From Microbacterium binotii (GTDB taxonomy: Bacteria > Actinomycetota > Actinomycetes > Actinomycetales > Microbacteriaceae): a stretch of 64,000 nt of DNA. The notes under the pieces were generated by a model, which saw only the letters and a program-made list of their open reading frames with translations, did no database searches and was not told the origin of the DNA. Within the stretch, counting starts at the first letter, position 1, and each line of letters starts with the position of its first letter. The stretch is from the NCBI RefSeq assembly GCF_021398715.1, contig NZ_CP090347.1:2232001-2296000 (forward strand). The letters are read 5' to 3'. Shown here in pieces: positions 24,210-33,635 of this stretch. Position numbers and translations under genes: made by a program.

Positions 24210-26978
24210 TCAGCCGCGCGGCTTCTCCACCATTTCGGTCGTCTCGATCTCGTCGCCGATCTGGATGTCGTTGTACTTGCCGAGGCCGATACCGGCTTCG
24301 TAGTCCGTACGCACCTCTGTGACGTCGTCCTTGAAGCGGCGCAGCGACTCGATCGCCAGCCCGTCGGCGATGACGACGCCGTCGCGGATGACGCGCGCCT
24401 TCGCGTTGCGGGTGATGGTTCCCGAGCGCACGATGACACCGGCGATGTTGCCGAACTTCGAGGAGCGGAACACCTCGCGGATCTCGGCGACACCCGACTG
24501 GACCTCTTCGTACTCCGGCTTGAGCAGACCCTTGAGGGACTGTTCGACGTCATCGATCGCGTTGTAGATGACGGAGTAGAAGCGGACGTCGACGCCCTCG
24601 CGAGCGGCGCGCTCGCGGGCCTTCGTGTCGGGACGGACGTTGAAGCCGATGACGATCGCGTTGTCGATCGTCGCCAGGTTGATGTCGGACTCGGTGATCG
24701 CACCCACACCGCGGTGGATGATGCGCAGCTGCACGGAGTCGTCGACCTCGATCTTGAGCAGCGATTCCTCCAGCGCCTCGACGGCACCGGAAACGTCGCC
24801 CTTGATGATGAGGTTGAGCGACTCGACCTTGCCCTCTTCGAGCGCGCGGGTGAAGTCCTCGAGCGAGATGCGCTTGCGGGCCTTGGCCAGCTGCGCGTTG
24901 CGCTCGGCGGCCTCGCGCTTCTCGGCGATCTGACGGGCGAGGCGGTCTTCCTCGGTGACGATGAAGACGTCGCCTGCGCGCGGGACGGAGTTCAGACCCT
25001 GCACCTGCACCGGGCGAGAAGGCCAGGCCTCCTCCACCGGGTCGCCGTTCTCATCGATCATGGCGCGCACGCGCCCGTAGGCCGTTCCCGCGACGATCGC
25101 GTCACCGACGCGCAGCGTTCCGGACTGGATGAGCACGGTGGCCACCGATCCACGGCCCTTGTCGAGCTTCGCTTCGATTGCGACACCGCGCGCAGCCTTG
25201 TTCGGGTTCGCCGTGAGGTCGAGGCCGGCATCCGCGGTCAGCAGGACGGCGTCCAGCAGCTCCTGGATGTTGGTCCCCTGACGGGCCGAGACGTCGACGA
25301 ACATGACGTCGCCGCCGTACTCCTCGGCGACGAGTCCGTACTCGGTGAGCTGCTGACGCACCTTGGCCGGGTTGGCATCGGGCTTGTCGACCTTGTTGAC
25401 GGCCACGACGATCGGCACCTGAGCGGCCTGCGCGTGGTTGAGGGCCTCCACCGTCTGCGGCATGATGCCGTCGTCGGCGGCGACCACGAGGATCGCGATG
25501 TCGGTCACCTGCGCACCACGGGCACGCATGGCGGTGAACGCCTCGTGACCCGGGGTGTCGATGAAGGTGATCGCGCGCTCGATGCCCTCGTGCTCGGTCC
25601 ACACCTGGTACGCACCGATGTGCTGGGTGATGCCACCGGCCTCGCCCGCCACGACGTTCGTCTGGCGGATCGCGTCGAGCAGTCGGGTCTTACCGTGATC
25701 GACGTGACCCATGACGGTCACCACCGGAGGACGGATCTCGAGGTCGTCCTCGCTCTCCGCCTCCAGCTCGGCCTCGAGGTCGAGACCGAAGCCCTCGAGG
25801 AGCTCCTTGTCCTCGTCCTCGGGCGAGACCATCTGGATCTTGTAGCCGAGCTCCTCGCCGAGCACCTCGAAGGTGGCCTCGTCGAGCGACTCAGTCGCCG
25901 TCGCCATCTCGCCCAGGTTGAACAGGATGGTCACCAGGGTTCCGGGCTGCACGGTGTACCCGCGCAGCGCCTCGAGCTTGTCCGCGAAGTCGGCGATGGA
26001 AGCACCGCGACGCAGGCGGATGATCTCGCCGTTGCCCTTCTGGACGTTGACGCCGCCGACGACCGGCGCCGACCGCATCTCGAATTCTTGCCGCTTCGCC
26101 CGACGCGACTTGCGCTGGCGCGACTTGCCGCCGCCCTTACCGAAGGCACCCGCGGTGCCACCGCCGGGACCACGGCCGCGGCCACCGCCGCCACCGGGAC
26201 GACCGGCGAAGCCGCCGCCCGCGGGGGCACCGGGCCGCTGGAAGCCACCGGCACCGCCGGGACGACCGGGACCGCCGGGACGCTGCTGGAACGGAGCGCC
26301 GGGACGACCGCCGCCGCCGGGACGACCGGCACCGCCCGGACGCGGAGCGCCGGGACGAGGGGCACCGGGGCGCGGTGCCTGCGGACGCGGGATGTTGCCG
26401 GGCGAGGGGCGCTGGCCCATGCCCTGCGCGCTCGCGAACGGGTTGTTGCCGGGACGGGGGCCTGCGGGGCGCTGACCCATGCCCTGCGCGCTCGCGAACG
26501 GATTGTTGCCGGGGCGCGGCGCGCCGCCCGGACGCGGCGGGGTCGCACCGCCGGGCTTGGGAGCACCGCCGGGCTTGGGGGCGCCCGGGGTCGCTGCGGC
26601 GGAGGTCGAGCCCGAAGCGGGCGCGGCGGGAGCCGCCGGAGCAGCGGGTGCGGATGCGGCGGGTGCCGCAGACTCGACCGGCGTCGGGGCAGGCGTCTCG
26701 GCGGCCGGGGCAGCCGGAGCCGCCGGGGTCGGAGCCTGCGGGCGCGGTGCCGCGGGACGAGCCGGGCCCGGGCGGGCGCCGCTCGCGGGCTTGGGTGCGG
26801 CGGCGGGCGCCGCGACCCCGTCTGCCTCGAGGGCAGCACGGAGCTTACGAGCCACCGGGGGCTCGATGGTGGATGAGGGGCTCTTGACGAACTCGCCGAG
26901 CTCCTTCAGCTTCGCAAGCGCGACCTTGCTGTCGACGCCGAGCTCGGAAGCGATCTCGTGCACGCGTGGTTTTGCCAC
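24210..26978 (-). CDS. infB: Translation initiation factor IF-2
   Basis: 922-residue GTPase that places initiator tRNA on the 30S subunit. The N-terminal IF2_N domain ([15 protein letters not shown]) is followed by a roughly 250-residue Pro/Gly/Ala-rich linker with a 20-residue repeat and an Arg/Lys-rich patch ([18 protein letters not shown]). The G domain starts near residue 423 with GHVDHGKT, then DTPGHEAF and NKVDKPDAN. The C-terminal domains continue to residue 922. GTG at 26978 follows AGGAG, which is partly held in a leader hairpin. Confidence 0.97.
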   Translation of the reverse strand: MAKPRVHEIASELGVDSKVALAKLKELGEFVKSPSSTIEPPVARKLRAALEADGVAAPAAAPKPASGARPGPARPAAPRPQAPTPAAPAAPAAETPAPTPVESAAPAASAPAAPAAPAAPASGSTSAAATPGAPKPGGAPKPGGATPPRPGGAPRPGNNPFASAQGMGQRPAGPRPGNNPFASAQGMGQRPSPGNIPRPQAPRPGAPRPGAPRPGGAGRPGGGGRPGAPFQQRPGGPGRPGGAGGFQRPGAPAGGGFAGRPGGGGGRGRGPGGGTAGAFGKGGGKSRQRKSRRAKRQEFEMRSAPVVGGVNVQKGNGEIIRLRRGASIADFADKLEALRGYTVQPGTLVTILFNLGEMATATESLDEATFEVLGEELGYKIQMVSPEDEDKELLEGFGLDLEAELEAESEDDLEIRPPVVTVMGHVDHGKTRLLDAIRQTNVVAGEAGGITQHIGAYQVWTEHEGIERAITFIDTPGHEAFTAMRARGAQVTDIAILVVAADDGIMPQTVEALNHAQAAQVPIVVAVNKVDKPDANPAKVRQQLTEYGLVAEEYGGDVMFVDVSARQGTNIQELLDAVLLTADAGLDLTANPNKAARGVAIEAKLDKGRGSVATVLIQSGTLRVGDAIVAGTAYGRVRAMIDENGDPVEEAWPSRPVQVQGLNSVPRAGDVFIVTEEDRLARQIAEKREAAERNAQLAKARKRISLEDFTRALEEGKVESLNLIIKGDVSGAVEALEESLLKIEVDDSVQLRIIHRGVGAITESDINLATIDNAIVIGFNVRPDTKARERAAREGVDVRFYSVIYNAIDDVEQSLKGLLKPEYEEVQSGVAEIREVFRSSKFGNIAGVIVRSGTITRNAKARVIRDGVVIADGLAIESLRRFKDDVTEVRTDYEAGIGLGKYNDIQIGDEIETTEMVEKPRG
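26407..26513 (-). repeat. 60-base tandem repeat in the IF-2 linker
   Basis: Two nearly identical copies (26407-26453 and 26467-26513, 60-base period) encode [14 protein letters not shown] twice. Only a few bases differ, so the duplication is recent or homogenised. It lies in the low-complexity linker, where length variation is tolerated. Confidence 0.8.
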
Positions 26979-26984
26979 AATTCT

Positions 26985-27012
26985 CCTGTCTTGGGGGCCT
27001 ACCCAGGACAGG
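26985..27012 (-). promoter_or_regulatory. Hairpin covering the infB ribosome site
   Basis: In the transcript CCTGTC pairs with GACAGG, and CCC with GGG further in, across a 6-base loop. The 3' arm overlaps the AGGAG ribosome site of infB, so folding could limit IF-2 translation. Inference from base pairing only. Confidence 0.4.
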
Positions 27013-27037
27013 GCAGACCGTTAGTCGCGGACGGGTC

Positions 27038-27310
27038 TCATTTCGAGCCGTTCACTTTGTGTCCATAGCCGTTCAGCCGTTTCTCGATGGTCTGCGTGTC
27101 AAGCGGGCCTGACACACGCAATGCCCGCACGAACGCACGGCGCCTCAGGGCGGCATCCATGCATTCGGGCGTCTCGTGGACCCACGCGCCTCTGCCCGGC
27201 AGTGCCCCGCGCTCGTCGATGACGAGCGCGGAATCCACGCAGACAACCCGCAGGAGGTCTTTCCGGGGAGCACGCGTGCGACATCCGACGCACGTTCGTA
27301 CGGGTTCCAT
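27038..27310 (-). CDS. ylxR: YlxR family (DUF448) protein
   Basis: 90 residues. The RTCVGCRTRAPRKDLLRVV N-terminus and the GRGAWVHETPECMDAALRRRAF segment define DUF448. The family is a small RNA-binding-like protein encoded between nusA and infB in many bacteria, as here. ATG at 27310 is chosen because it begins at MEPVRTCVGC and has AGGTG just upstream; the longer frame would run into nusA. The gap to nusA is 34 bases and to infB 59 bases. Confidence 0.9.
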   Translation of the reverse strand: MEPVRTCVGCRTRAPRKDLLRVVCVDSALVIDERGALPGRGAWVHETPECMDAALRRRAFVRALRVSGPLDTQTIEKRLNGYGHKVNGSK

Positions 27311-27344
27311 CTTACACCTGTCGACCGAGGGGGTCAGGGACGCG

Positions 27345-28331
27345 TCAGCTCTCCAGGATGCTGTCGGGCTGGATGTCGATCTTCGCCCCGGTGAGCTTCG
27401 CGGCAAGGCGGGCGTTCTGTCCCTCTTTGCCGATCGCCAGGGAGAGTTGGTAGTCAGGAACCAGCGCACGAACGGCCTTGGTGCTCTGGTCCAACACGAA
27501 TGCGGACGTCACCTTGGCGGGCGAGAGGGCGTTGGCCACGAAGGTCGCGAGGTCGGCGTGATAGTCGACGATGTCGATCTTCTCGCCGTTCAGCTCCTCT
27601 GTGACGGCGCGCACACGACGGCCGAGTTCGCCGATGCAGGCACCCTTCGCGTTGATCGACGGATCGTCGGTGCGCACGGCCATCTTGGTGCGGTGGCCCG
27701 CCTCGCGCGCGAGCGCGACGATCTCGACCACGCCGGCGGCGATCTCGGGCACCTCGAGCGCGAAGAGCTTGCGGACGAGCCCGGGGTGCGTGCGCGACAC
27801 CGTGATCGCCGGCCCCTTCGTGCCCTTGGCGACGGAGGTCACGTAGACGCGGATGCGGGAGCCGTGGCGGTAGTCCTCGCCGGGCACCTGCTCCTCGGGC
27901 GGCAGGATCGCCTCGACGGTGCCGAGGTCGACGTGGACCATACGAGGGTTCGGGCCCTGCTGGATCACGCCGGCGACGATGTCGCCCTCCTTGCCGCGGA
28001 ACTCTCCCAGCACGGCGTCGTCTGCGATGTCGCGCAGCCGCTGGTTGATGACCTGCTTGGCGGCGAACGCGGCGATGCGACCGAAGTCCTCCGGCGTGCT
28101 CTCCTCCTCGCCGACGATGACGCCCTCTTTGTCGCGCACGGGGATGAACACTCCGACGTGCCCGGTCTTGCGGTCGAGGTGAGAGCGTGCACCCTCGGGC
28201 AGCTCGCCGGTCGGCGAGGTGTGCTTCGCGTAGGCGGTCAGGATCGCCTGCTCGATGATGGCGACGAGTTCGTCGAAGGGGATCTCCCTCTCGCGCTCGA
28301 CGGTACGCAGCAGTCCGAGATCGATATCCAC
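27345..28331 (-). CDS. nusA: Transcription termination/antitermination factor NusA
   Basis: 328 residues: an N-terminal RNA-polymerase-binding domain (to about residue 105), an S1 domain (about 110-180), and two KH domains with RVRAVTEELNGEKIDIVDY and LAIGKEGQNARLAAKLTG. The E. coli-type C-terminal acidic repeats are absent, as usual for the short Gram-positive form. GTG at 28331 has a strong GGAGG five bases upstream. It heads the translation operon. The rimP gene that normally precedes nusA is not present. Confidence 0.96.
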   Translation of the reverse strand: MDIDLGLLRTVEREREIPFDELVAIIEQAILTAYAKHTSPTGELPEGARSHLDRKTGHVGVFIPVRDKEGVIVGEEESTPEDFGRIAAFAAKQVINQRLRDIADDAVLGEFRGKEGDIVAGVIQQGPNPRMVHVDLGTVEAILPPEEQVPGEDYRHGSRIRVYVTSVAKGTKGPAITVSRTHPGLVRKLFALEVPEIAAGVVEIVALAREAGHRTKMAVRTDDPSINAKGACIGELGRRVRAVTEELNGEKIDIVDYHADLATFVANALSPAKVTSAFVLDQSTKAVRALVPDYQLSLAIGKEGQNARLAAKLTGAKIDIQPDSILES

Positions 28332-28356
28332 GGTGACCTCCTATATTCAGCTCTTC

Positions 28357-28376
28357 GCGGCGGGCGACGCCGCCGC
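28357..28376 (-). terminator. Hairpin between the lipase fusion gene and nusA
   Basis: GCGGCGG-GCGACG-CCGCCGC, 7-bp arms, 27 bases after the fusion-protein stop and 25 bases before the nusA start. It may end the upstream transcript or act in the nusA leader. A CCGCATCC octamer overlaps it. Confidence 0.45.
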
Positions 28377-28403
28377 ATCCCCCCTACGTTACCCGATCCG
28401 GCC

Positions 28404-30239
28404 TCATCCGCCGCAGTCGTCGAAGACGGTCTCGGGTACCACGTCGGCGCGCAGCGAGTTCGTCCAGCGCACGAGCGAGGTGAGCATTCCGGAACGCGGC
28501 TGCAGGATGTCCTGATGCCCGCGCCCCGCCACCGGCACGGCCCGCACGCGCTCTCCCGCGTCGCACAACCTCGACACCAGGTCGCGTTGCGTCTTCGTGG
28601 GCAGGACTTCGTCGTTCGTGCCCCACGCGATGAACAGCGGAGTGTCCCAGGGTCCCGTCGGAACGTTCTCCGCGAGACGTCGGCCGAGCGCGCCGCGCGT
28701 GAGCTCGGCGGTGTCGAACGGGGTGTCCTCGCTGAGCCCCAGCGCCGTCAAGGCCGAGACCATCACGCCCGGCTCGCTCAAGCACCGCTGCGTCATCTCC
28801 CTGATGAAGGAGCGCGCCCCCGTCGTCACGTAGTCCTCGAGCCGCACATCCGAGTACGTGTCGGCGTACGGCACGATCACCCAGGACACGAGCACCGTCA
28901 GCATCGCGCCCGCGTCGCCTCCGGTCAGCTCGCTCGCGAGGGCGACGGGATCGGCGGCGGGAGCGAACGCGGCCGTGCCGAGGACGTCGATGCCCGGCGT
29001 GTACTCCGGTGCGAGCATGGTCGTCCACAGCGCGGCATGGCCGCCCTGCGAGTGCCCCCACACGACGGTCTCGGGCGACAGCACGAGATCCTCGATCTCG
29101 CCCGCCGCCAGCACCGCGTCCAGCGCCGAGCGCGCCTCGCCCGTGCCGATCAGGTAGGGGAAGTCTCCGGGCGCGCCCTGACCGCTGTAGTCGGGGGCGA
29201 CGACGACCCAGCCGCGTGCCAGCATGCGCTCGAGGGCGGGGATCGCCCACTTCGTCGCCGTGCCGTCGGCGAGGCTCGGGGCGCAGCCGCGTGCCACGCC
29301 CGTCGTGCCGTGGTTCCACAGCAGCACCGGCCGGGGGCCGGGCGGCGGGTCGTCGGGGATGATCACCATCCCGCTGCCGACGGCGGGGGCGCCGGTCGAT
29401 GAGCGCGTCGTGTAGAGGATGCGCTGCACCTCGCCGCGATCGGGCTCACGCCCGCCGTACTCGCCCACGCGGATCAGCTGTCCGTGTCCCTCGGGAACGT
29501 GCGCGGGAGGATCGTAGAAGGCGTCGACGACGGGCGCGCCCTCGCGGAGCCAGTCGTTCAGACCGAAGCCACCCACCGTGCTGACCACGAGCACGAATGA
29601 CAACGCGTAGCGGCCCGCCGCGCGGAGGACCCTGCGGCGGCGCGAGGGAGCCGCCCGCACCCGGTCTTCGGTCTCCGCGCGTCCGTTCCGGGTGCGTACG
29701 CCGCGGGCGATGAGTCCGATACCGAAGACGATGGTGCGCACACCGAAGACGACCGCGACGACGAGCAGCGTCACATCGGGCCAGGTCAGCGACAGGACGC
29801 CGAACGAGACCTGCGCGCCGCCCCAGACGGCCGAGAGCACACGGACGCTGGCCACGCCCCGGGCGAGCGCGTCGCCGATGGATGCCAGACCGCCGACGAC
29901 GAGCAGCACGGCGAGAGTCGGAGGCAGCAGCTCGATGCTGCGTCCGAGCCAGACGAGGATGACGACCCCGCCCGCGATCCACAGCAGCGCGATCAGACGG
30001 GTCCACCAGGCGGGCCCCGCGCGGCGCGACACCAGCTCGAGCACGCCGGAGACGATGACGCTCAGCCCGACGTACAGTCCGAGCAGCACGAGCGAGGCGA
30101 GCGGGCGGATGACGATGAGCAGGCCGAGCACGACGACGACGACACCGATGAGCAGCACGACACGCGCCGGAGCGGCATCCAACAGGCCCGGCAGGGCGCT
30201 GACCCGCAGTCGACGGCGCAGCGGAACGTGTTCGGGCAT
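28404..30239 (-). CDS. DUF308 membrane domain fused to a secretory-lipase-like alpha/beta hydrolase
   Basis: 611 residues. Residues about 20-180 hold six hydrophobic segments arranged like the HdeD/DUF308 repeat; a further helix lies near residue 215. The rest is an outward-facing hydrolase: LWNHGTTGVARGCAPS precedes the nucleophile motif GHSQGGHAALW, and the C-terminal VAGRGHQDI supplies the likely catalytic histidine. Cysteines near CLSEPG and LCDAGE could be disulfide-bonded. This resembles secretory lipases (PF03583). The start ATG at 30239 is the first in frame. The membrane-anchored fusion is unusual; substrate unknown. Confidence 0.8.
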   Translation of the reverse strand: MPEHVPLRRRLRVSALPGLLDAAPARVVLLIGVVVVVLGLLIVIRPLASLVLLGLYVGLSVIVSGVLELVSRRAGPAWWTRLIALLWIAGGVVILVWLGRSIELLPPTLAVLLVVGGLASIGDALARGVASVRVLSAVWGGAQVSFGVLSLTWPDVTLLVVAVVFGVRTIVFGIGLIARGVRTRNGRAETEDRVRAAPSRRRRVLRAAGRYALSFVLVVSTVGGFGLNDWLREGAPVVDAFYDPPAHVPEGHGQLIRVGEYGGREPDRGEVQRILYTTRSSTGAPAVGSGMVIIPDDPPPGPRPVLLWNHGTTGVARGCAPSLADGTATKWAIPALERMLARGWVVVAPDYSGQGAPGDFPYLIGTGEARSALDAVLAAGEIEDLVLSPETVVWGHSQGGHAALWTTMLAPEYTPGIDVLGTAAFAPAADPVALASELTGGDAGAMLTVLVSWVIVPYADTYSDVRLEDYVTTGARSFIREMTQRCLSEPGVMVSALTALGLSEDTPFDTAELTRGALGRRLAENVPTGPWDTPLFIAWGTNDEVLPTKTQRDLVSRLCDAGERVRAVPVAGRGHQDILQPRSGMLTSLVRWTNSLRADVVPETVFDDCGG

Positions 30240-30325
30240 CGGGACATTGTAGGCGCGCAGATCCCCCGGCCCCGCACGCCCGGCAACCCCTCGGCTCCGG
30301 GCGCGCGAGATCGTATTCTGCGTCG

Positions 30326-31120
30326 ATGAGCACTCCGAAGAAGACCGCCCGTCGTCTCGAGAGCGACCCGCGTCTGCGCACACTCGCGAAGGCGGGCTAC
30401 ACGGCCACCGGCATCGTCCACGTCATGCTGGGCGGCATCGTGCTCGCCGTCGCATTCGGCGGCGACGGCGATGCCGATCAGTCCGGGGCGTTCCGAGCGC
30501 TGGCGGCCTCACCCTTCGGTCTCATCGCGCTCTGGGCGGTGGCGCTCGCGCTCGTCGCGTTGGCGCTGTGGCACGCGGTGGCGGCTTTCGCCGGCACGGG
30601 CGAGAGGGGCTCGTGGTCTCGACGACTGTCCGAGACGGGTCAGGCTGCGGCGTTCGCCGCACTCGGCGCGACCGCTGTCCTCGTGGCGGTCGGCGGCCGA
30701 TCGGATGGAGACACGAGCGTCAAGGAGACGAGCAGCGGAGTCCTCTCGATTCCGGGCGGACCGTTCATCCTCGGCGCGGTCGGAGGAGGAGTCTTCGTGG
30801 CGGGCATCGCGTTCGGCGTGATCGGTGGCAGGCGGAGTTTCCGGAAGAAGCTGTCGGTGCCGGCCGGGGTGATGGGGACTGTGGTGGTGGCGCTGGGCGT
30901 CGTCGGCTACGTCGCCAAAGGAGTCTCGCTGGCGACGGTCGGCGTGCTGCTGAGCGTGGCCGCGGTCCGCGTCGATCCGCAGGAGGCGGGTGGCCTCGAC
31001 GGCGCCGTGCAGTCCCTTCTCGAGCTGCCCGCGGGACCGGTCATCGCGATCGCGGTGGGCGGCGGGCTGATCGCCTACGGGCTGTTCTGCATGTTCCGCG
31101 CACGATACGCCCGCCTCTGA
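30326..31120 (+). CDS. DUF1206 membrane protein
   Basis: 264 residues with three internal repeats of the DUF1206 unit, each a pair of helices; the first reads LAKAGYTATGIVHVMLGG. Six hydrophobic segments in all, and a basic N-terminus. Common in actinobacteria; no biochemical role is known to me. It diverges from the lipase fusion gene across 86 bases. Confidence 0.85.
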   Translation: MSTPKKTARRLESDPRLRTLAKAGYTATGIVHVMLGGIVLAVAFGGDGDADQSGAFRALAASPFGLIALWAVALALVALALWHAVAAFAGTGERGSWSRRLSETGQAAAFAALGATAVLVAVGGRSDGDTSVKETSSGVLSIPGGPFILGAVGGGVFVAGIAFGVIGGRRSFRKKLSVPAGVMGTVVVALGVVGYVAKGVSLATVGVLLSVAAVRVDPQEAGGLDGAVQSLLELPAGPVIAIAVGGGLIAYGLFCMFRARYARL

Positions 31121-31201
31121 GACGCGCGAGGTCGACCGATTGTTGCCGAGCTGCGCGCAGGAACGGCAAGCTGGCACGATACCCGTCGACCAAGGAGCGA
31201 G

Positions 31202-31813
31202 ATGACGTCCTCCCCCGCCTTCCGCGGCTACCCGTTCCAGCCGGCAGATCCCGGACTCATCGGACTGCTCGGTTTCGTGATCGCGACCCTGACCGCCCAG
31301 CTCGCGCATCTCGGATTGCAGGACGAGAACCCGGTGTTCTGGATCGGAGCAGCCTTCGGCGGCGTCGTGCAGGTCACGGCCGGCATGCTGTCCTACTTCA
31401 TCGGCGACGACTTCCACTTCATCGTCTACAACGCCTTCGGCTGGTACTGGATCGTCGTGCCCGGATTCCTGCTGGGCGAGGAGCTCGGCTTCTTCGAGGT
31501 GACCGCGCAGGCGCGCGGACTCTTCTCGCTGATCTTCGCCGTGCTGGCGCTCCTGTTCGCCGTGCCGGGGGCACTGCACAACCGGGTCCTGCCGACCACC
31601 CTGATCTGTGTCGCCGGCGGACTCGGGCTGCAGTCCGCCGGAGCCTTCATCGGCGAGCCGGCGCTGGGCTCCGCCGGATCGGTGCTGCTGCTGGCCGCAT
31701 CCGCCCTGGCGCTCTACATGCTCGTCGAGAAGTTCCTGTGGCGCACGATGCACCGCCGGCTGCTGCCCCTCGGCCGCCCCTGGCTGCGGGGCGCGCCGGC
31801 ATCCGAGAGCTGA
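31202..31813 (+). CDS. GPR1/FUN34/YaaH family (acetate uptake) transporter
   Basis: 203 residues, six hydrophobic segments. The segment FGGVVQVTAGMLSYFIGDDFHFIVYNAFGWYWI parallels the signature region of SatP/YaaH (gly-gly, gln, ala-gly-met, then a Phe/Tyr-rich stretch). Members move acetate or succinate with protons. The N-terminal NPAPLGL-type motif is degenerate (ADPGLIGLLGF), so substrate is uncertain. It is 81 bases from the DUF1206 gene and ends 3 bases from the convergent proS stop. Confidence 0.75.
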   Translation: MTSSPAFRGYPFQPADPGLIGLLGFVIATLTAQLAHLGLQDENPVFWIGAAFGGVVQVTAGMLSYFIGDDFHFIVYNAFGWYWIVVPGFLLGEELGFFEVTAQARGLFSLIFAVLALLFAVPGALHNRVLPTTLICVAGGLGLQSAGAFIGEPALGSAGSVLLLAASALALYMLVEKFLWRTMHRRLLPLGRPWLRGAPASES

Positions 31814-31816
31814 GGC

Positions 31817-33574
31817 TCAGCCCTCCTGCAACAGCCGGTAGGCCGTCTCGAGCGCGACCTTCTCGCGTGAGCCCGTGCGACGGTCCCACACCTCGACGAC
31901 ACCGTCGGCCGCATCACGGCCGACGACGACGACCCGCGGGATGCCGACCAGCTCGGCGTCCCCGAACTTCACTCCGGGCGAGACCTTGGGTCGGTCGTCG
32001 TACAGCACGTCGAAACCGCGGGAATCGAGCTCTGCACTGACCTGCTCCGCGAGCTCGAAGACCGCGGCATCGCGACCCGCGGCCACGACGTGCACGTCGA
32101 AGGGCGCGACCGAGGCGGGCCAGATGAGACCCTTCTCGTCGTTGTTCAGCTCGGCGATGATCGCGAGGATGCGGGTGACGCCGATCCCGTAGGAGCCCAT
32201 CGTGACGGTGACGAGCTTGCCGTTCTCGTCGAGCACTTTGAGGCCGAGCGCCTCGGCATACTTGCGGCCGAGCTGGAAGACGTGCCCGATCTCCATGCCG
32301 CGCGCGAGCGTGACAGGCCCGGAGCCGTCGGGAGCGGGGTCGCCCTCACGGACGTTCGCGACGTCCACCGTGCCGTCGGCGAAGAAGTCACGGCCCGCGA
32401 CGAGCGAGTGCACGTGCTTCTGATCGATGTTGGCGCCGGTGACCCAGCTCGTGCCGTCGACGACACGCGGGTCGAGCAGGTAGCGGATGCCGGTGGCGGA
32501 CTCTTCGCCCAGCACGGCGCCCTCGGGCGACCAGGGGCCGATGTAGCCCTTGACCAGCAGCGGGTGGGCGGCGAAGTCCGCCTCGGTGGCGGGCGCGACC
32601 TCGGCCGGCGCGAACGCGACCTCCACGCGCTTGTCGTCGACCTCGCGATCGCCGGGCAGTCCGATGACGACGAGCTCGCGCGAGCCGTCGAGGTGCGTGA
32701 GCGCGAGCACGACGTTCTTGAGCGTGTCGGCGGCGGTGTACCCGCCCTCGAGCACCGCGTTCATGTGGTCGACGAGGGTCGCGATCGTCGGAGTGTTCGG
32801 CGAGTCGAAGACGACCGGCTCCGGCAGACCGTCGATCGGACGCGCTTCGGGCACCGCTGTCGTGTAGGCCTCGACGTTGGCCGCGTACCCTCCCGCTGAG
32901 CGCACGAAGGTGTCCTCGCCGACGGGGGTCGGGTGCAGGAACTCCTCGGAGCGCGACCCGCCCATTGCCCCCGCATCCGCCTGGACGATGACGTACTCGA
33001 GACCGAGGCGCTGGAAGATGCGCTCGTAGGCGTCGCGCTGGGCCTGGTAGGAGGCGTCGAGTCCGGCATCCGTCGCGTCGAAGGAGTAGGCGTCCTTCAT
33101 CGTGAACTCGCGCCCGCGCAGGAGACCGGCGCGGGGGCGGGCCTCGTCGCGGTACTTGTCCTGGATCTGGTAGATCGTCAGCGGGAGGTCTTTGTAGGAC
33201 GAGTAGAGGTCCTTCACGAGCAGCGTGAAGGCCTCTTCGTGCGTCGGGGCGAGCAGGTAGTCGCCGCCCTTGCGGTCCTGGAGACGGAACAGGAGGTCGC
33301 CGTACTCGTCCCAGCGGCCCGTGGCCTCGTACGCGCCCCGGGGCATGAGCGCCGGGAAGTGCACCTCCTGCGCACCCGCGGCGGCCATCTCCTCACGCAC
33401 GACCGTCTCGATCTTCGCCTTCACCCGCAGCCCCAGCGGGAGCCACGCGAAGATGCCGGCCGCCTGCGGTCGGATGTAGCCGGCGCGGATCAGCAGCTTG
33501 TGGCTGGCGACCTCGGCGTCGGAGGGGTCCTCGCGGAGCGTGCGGAGAAAGAACGTTGACAGACGTGTGACCAC
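31817..33574 (-). CDS. proS: Prolyl-tRNA synthetase, bacterial (ProS type 1)
   Basis: 585 residues; charges tRNA-Pro. The class II core shows [19 protein letters not shown] at the N-terminus, [17 protein letters not shown], and motif 2 as [27 protein letters not shown]. The editing insertion lies between about residues 220 and 400, and motif 3 is in [19 protein letters not shown] at 33574 is chosen because it precedes the conserved N-terminus. It is transcribed toward the acetate-family transporter and convergent with it. Confidence 0.95.
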   Translation of the reverse strand: MVTRLSTFFLRTLREDPSDAEVASHKLLIRAGYIRPQAAGIFAWLPLGLRVKAKIETVVREEMAAAGAQEVHFPALMPRGAYEATGRWDEYGDLLFRLQDRKGGDYLLAPTHEEAFTLLVKDLYSSYKDLPLTIYQIQDKYRDEARPRAGLLRGREFTMKDAYSFDATDAGLDASYQAQRDAYERIFQRLGLEYVIVQADAGAMGGSRSEEFLHPTPVGEDTFVRSAGGYAANVEAYTTAVPEARPIDGLPEPVVFDSPNTPTIATLVDHMNAVLEGGYTAADTLKNVVLALTHLDGSRELVVIGLPGDREVDDKRVEVAFAPAEVAPATEADFAAHPLLVKGYIGPWSPEGAVLGEESATGIRYLLDPRVVDGTSWVTGANIDQKHVHSLVAGRDFFADGTVDVANVREGDPAPDGSGPVTLARGMEIGHVFQLGRKYAEALGLKVLDENGKLVTVTMGSYGIGVTRILAIIAELNNDEKGLIWPASVAPFDVHVVAAGRDAAVFELAEQVSAELDSRGFDVLYDDRPKVSPGVKFGDAELVGIPRVVVVGRDAADGVVEVWDRRTGSREKVALETAYRLLQEG

Positions 33575-33597
33575 GATTCCCAGTCTACGGATGCGGC

Positions 33598-33631
33598 GGG
33601 CCGCCGTGAGCGCGATCACCCACGGCGGCCC
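33598..33631 (-). terminator. Hairpin after the sigma/membrane cassettes
   Basis: GGGCCGCCGTG (33598-33608) pairs perfectly with 33621-33631 across a 12-base loop, 4 bases after the stop of the last cassette gene. It probably ends the four-gene transcript before proS. Confidence 0.6.
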
Positions 33632-33635
33632 GGGC

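Noticed and set aside
24105..26876. A 900-residue open frame antisense to infB
   Set aside because: High GC content removes stop codons on the opposite strand. The translation is low-complexity and mirrors IF-2, with no domain and no separate promoter or ribosome site.
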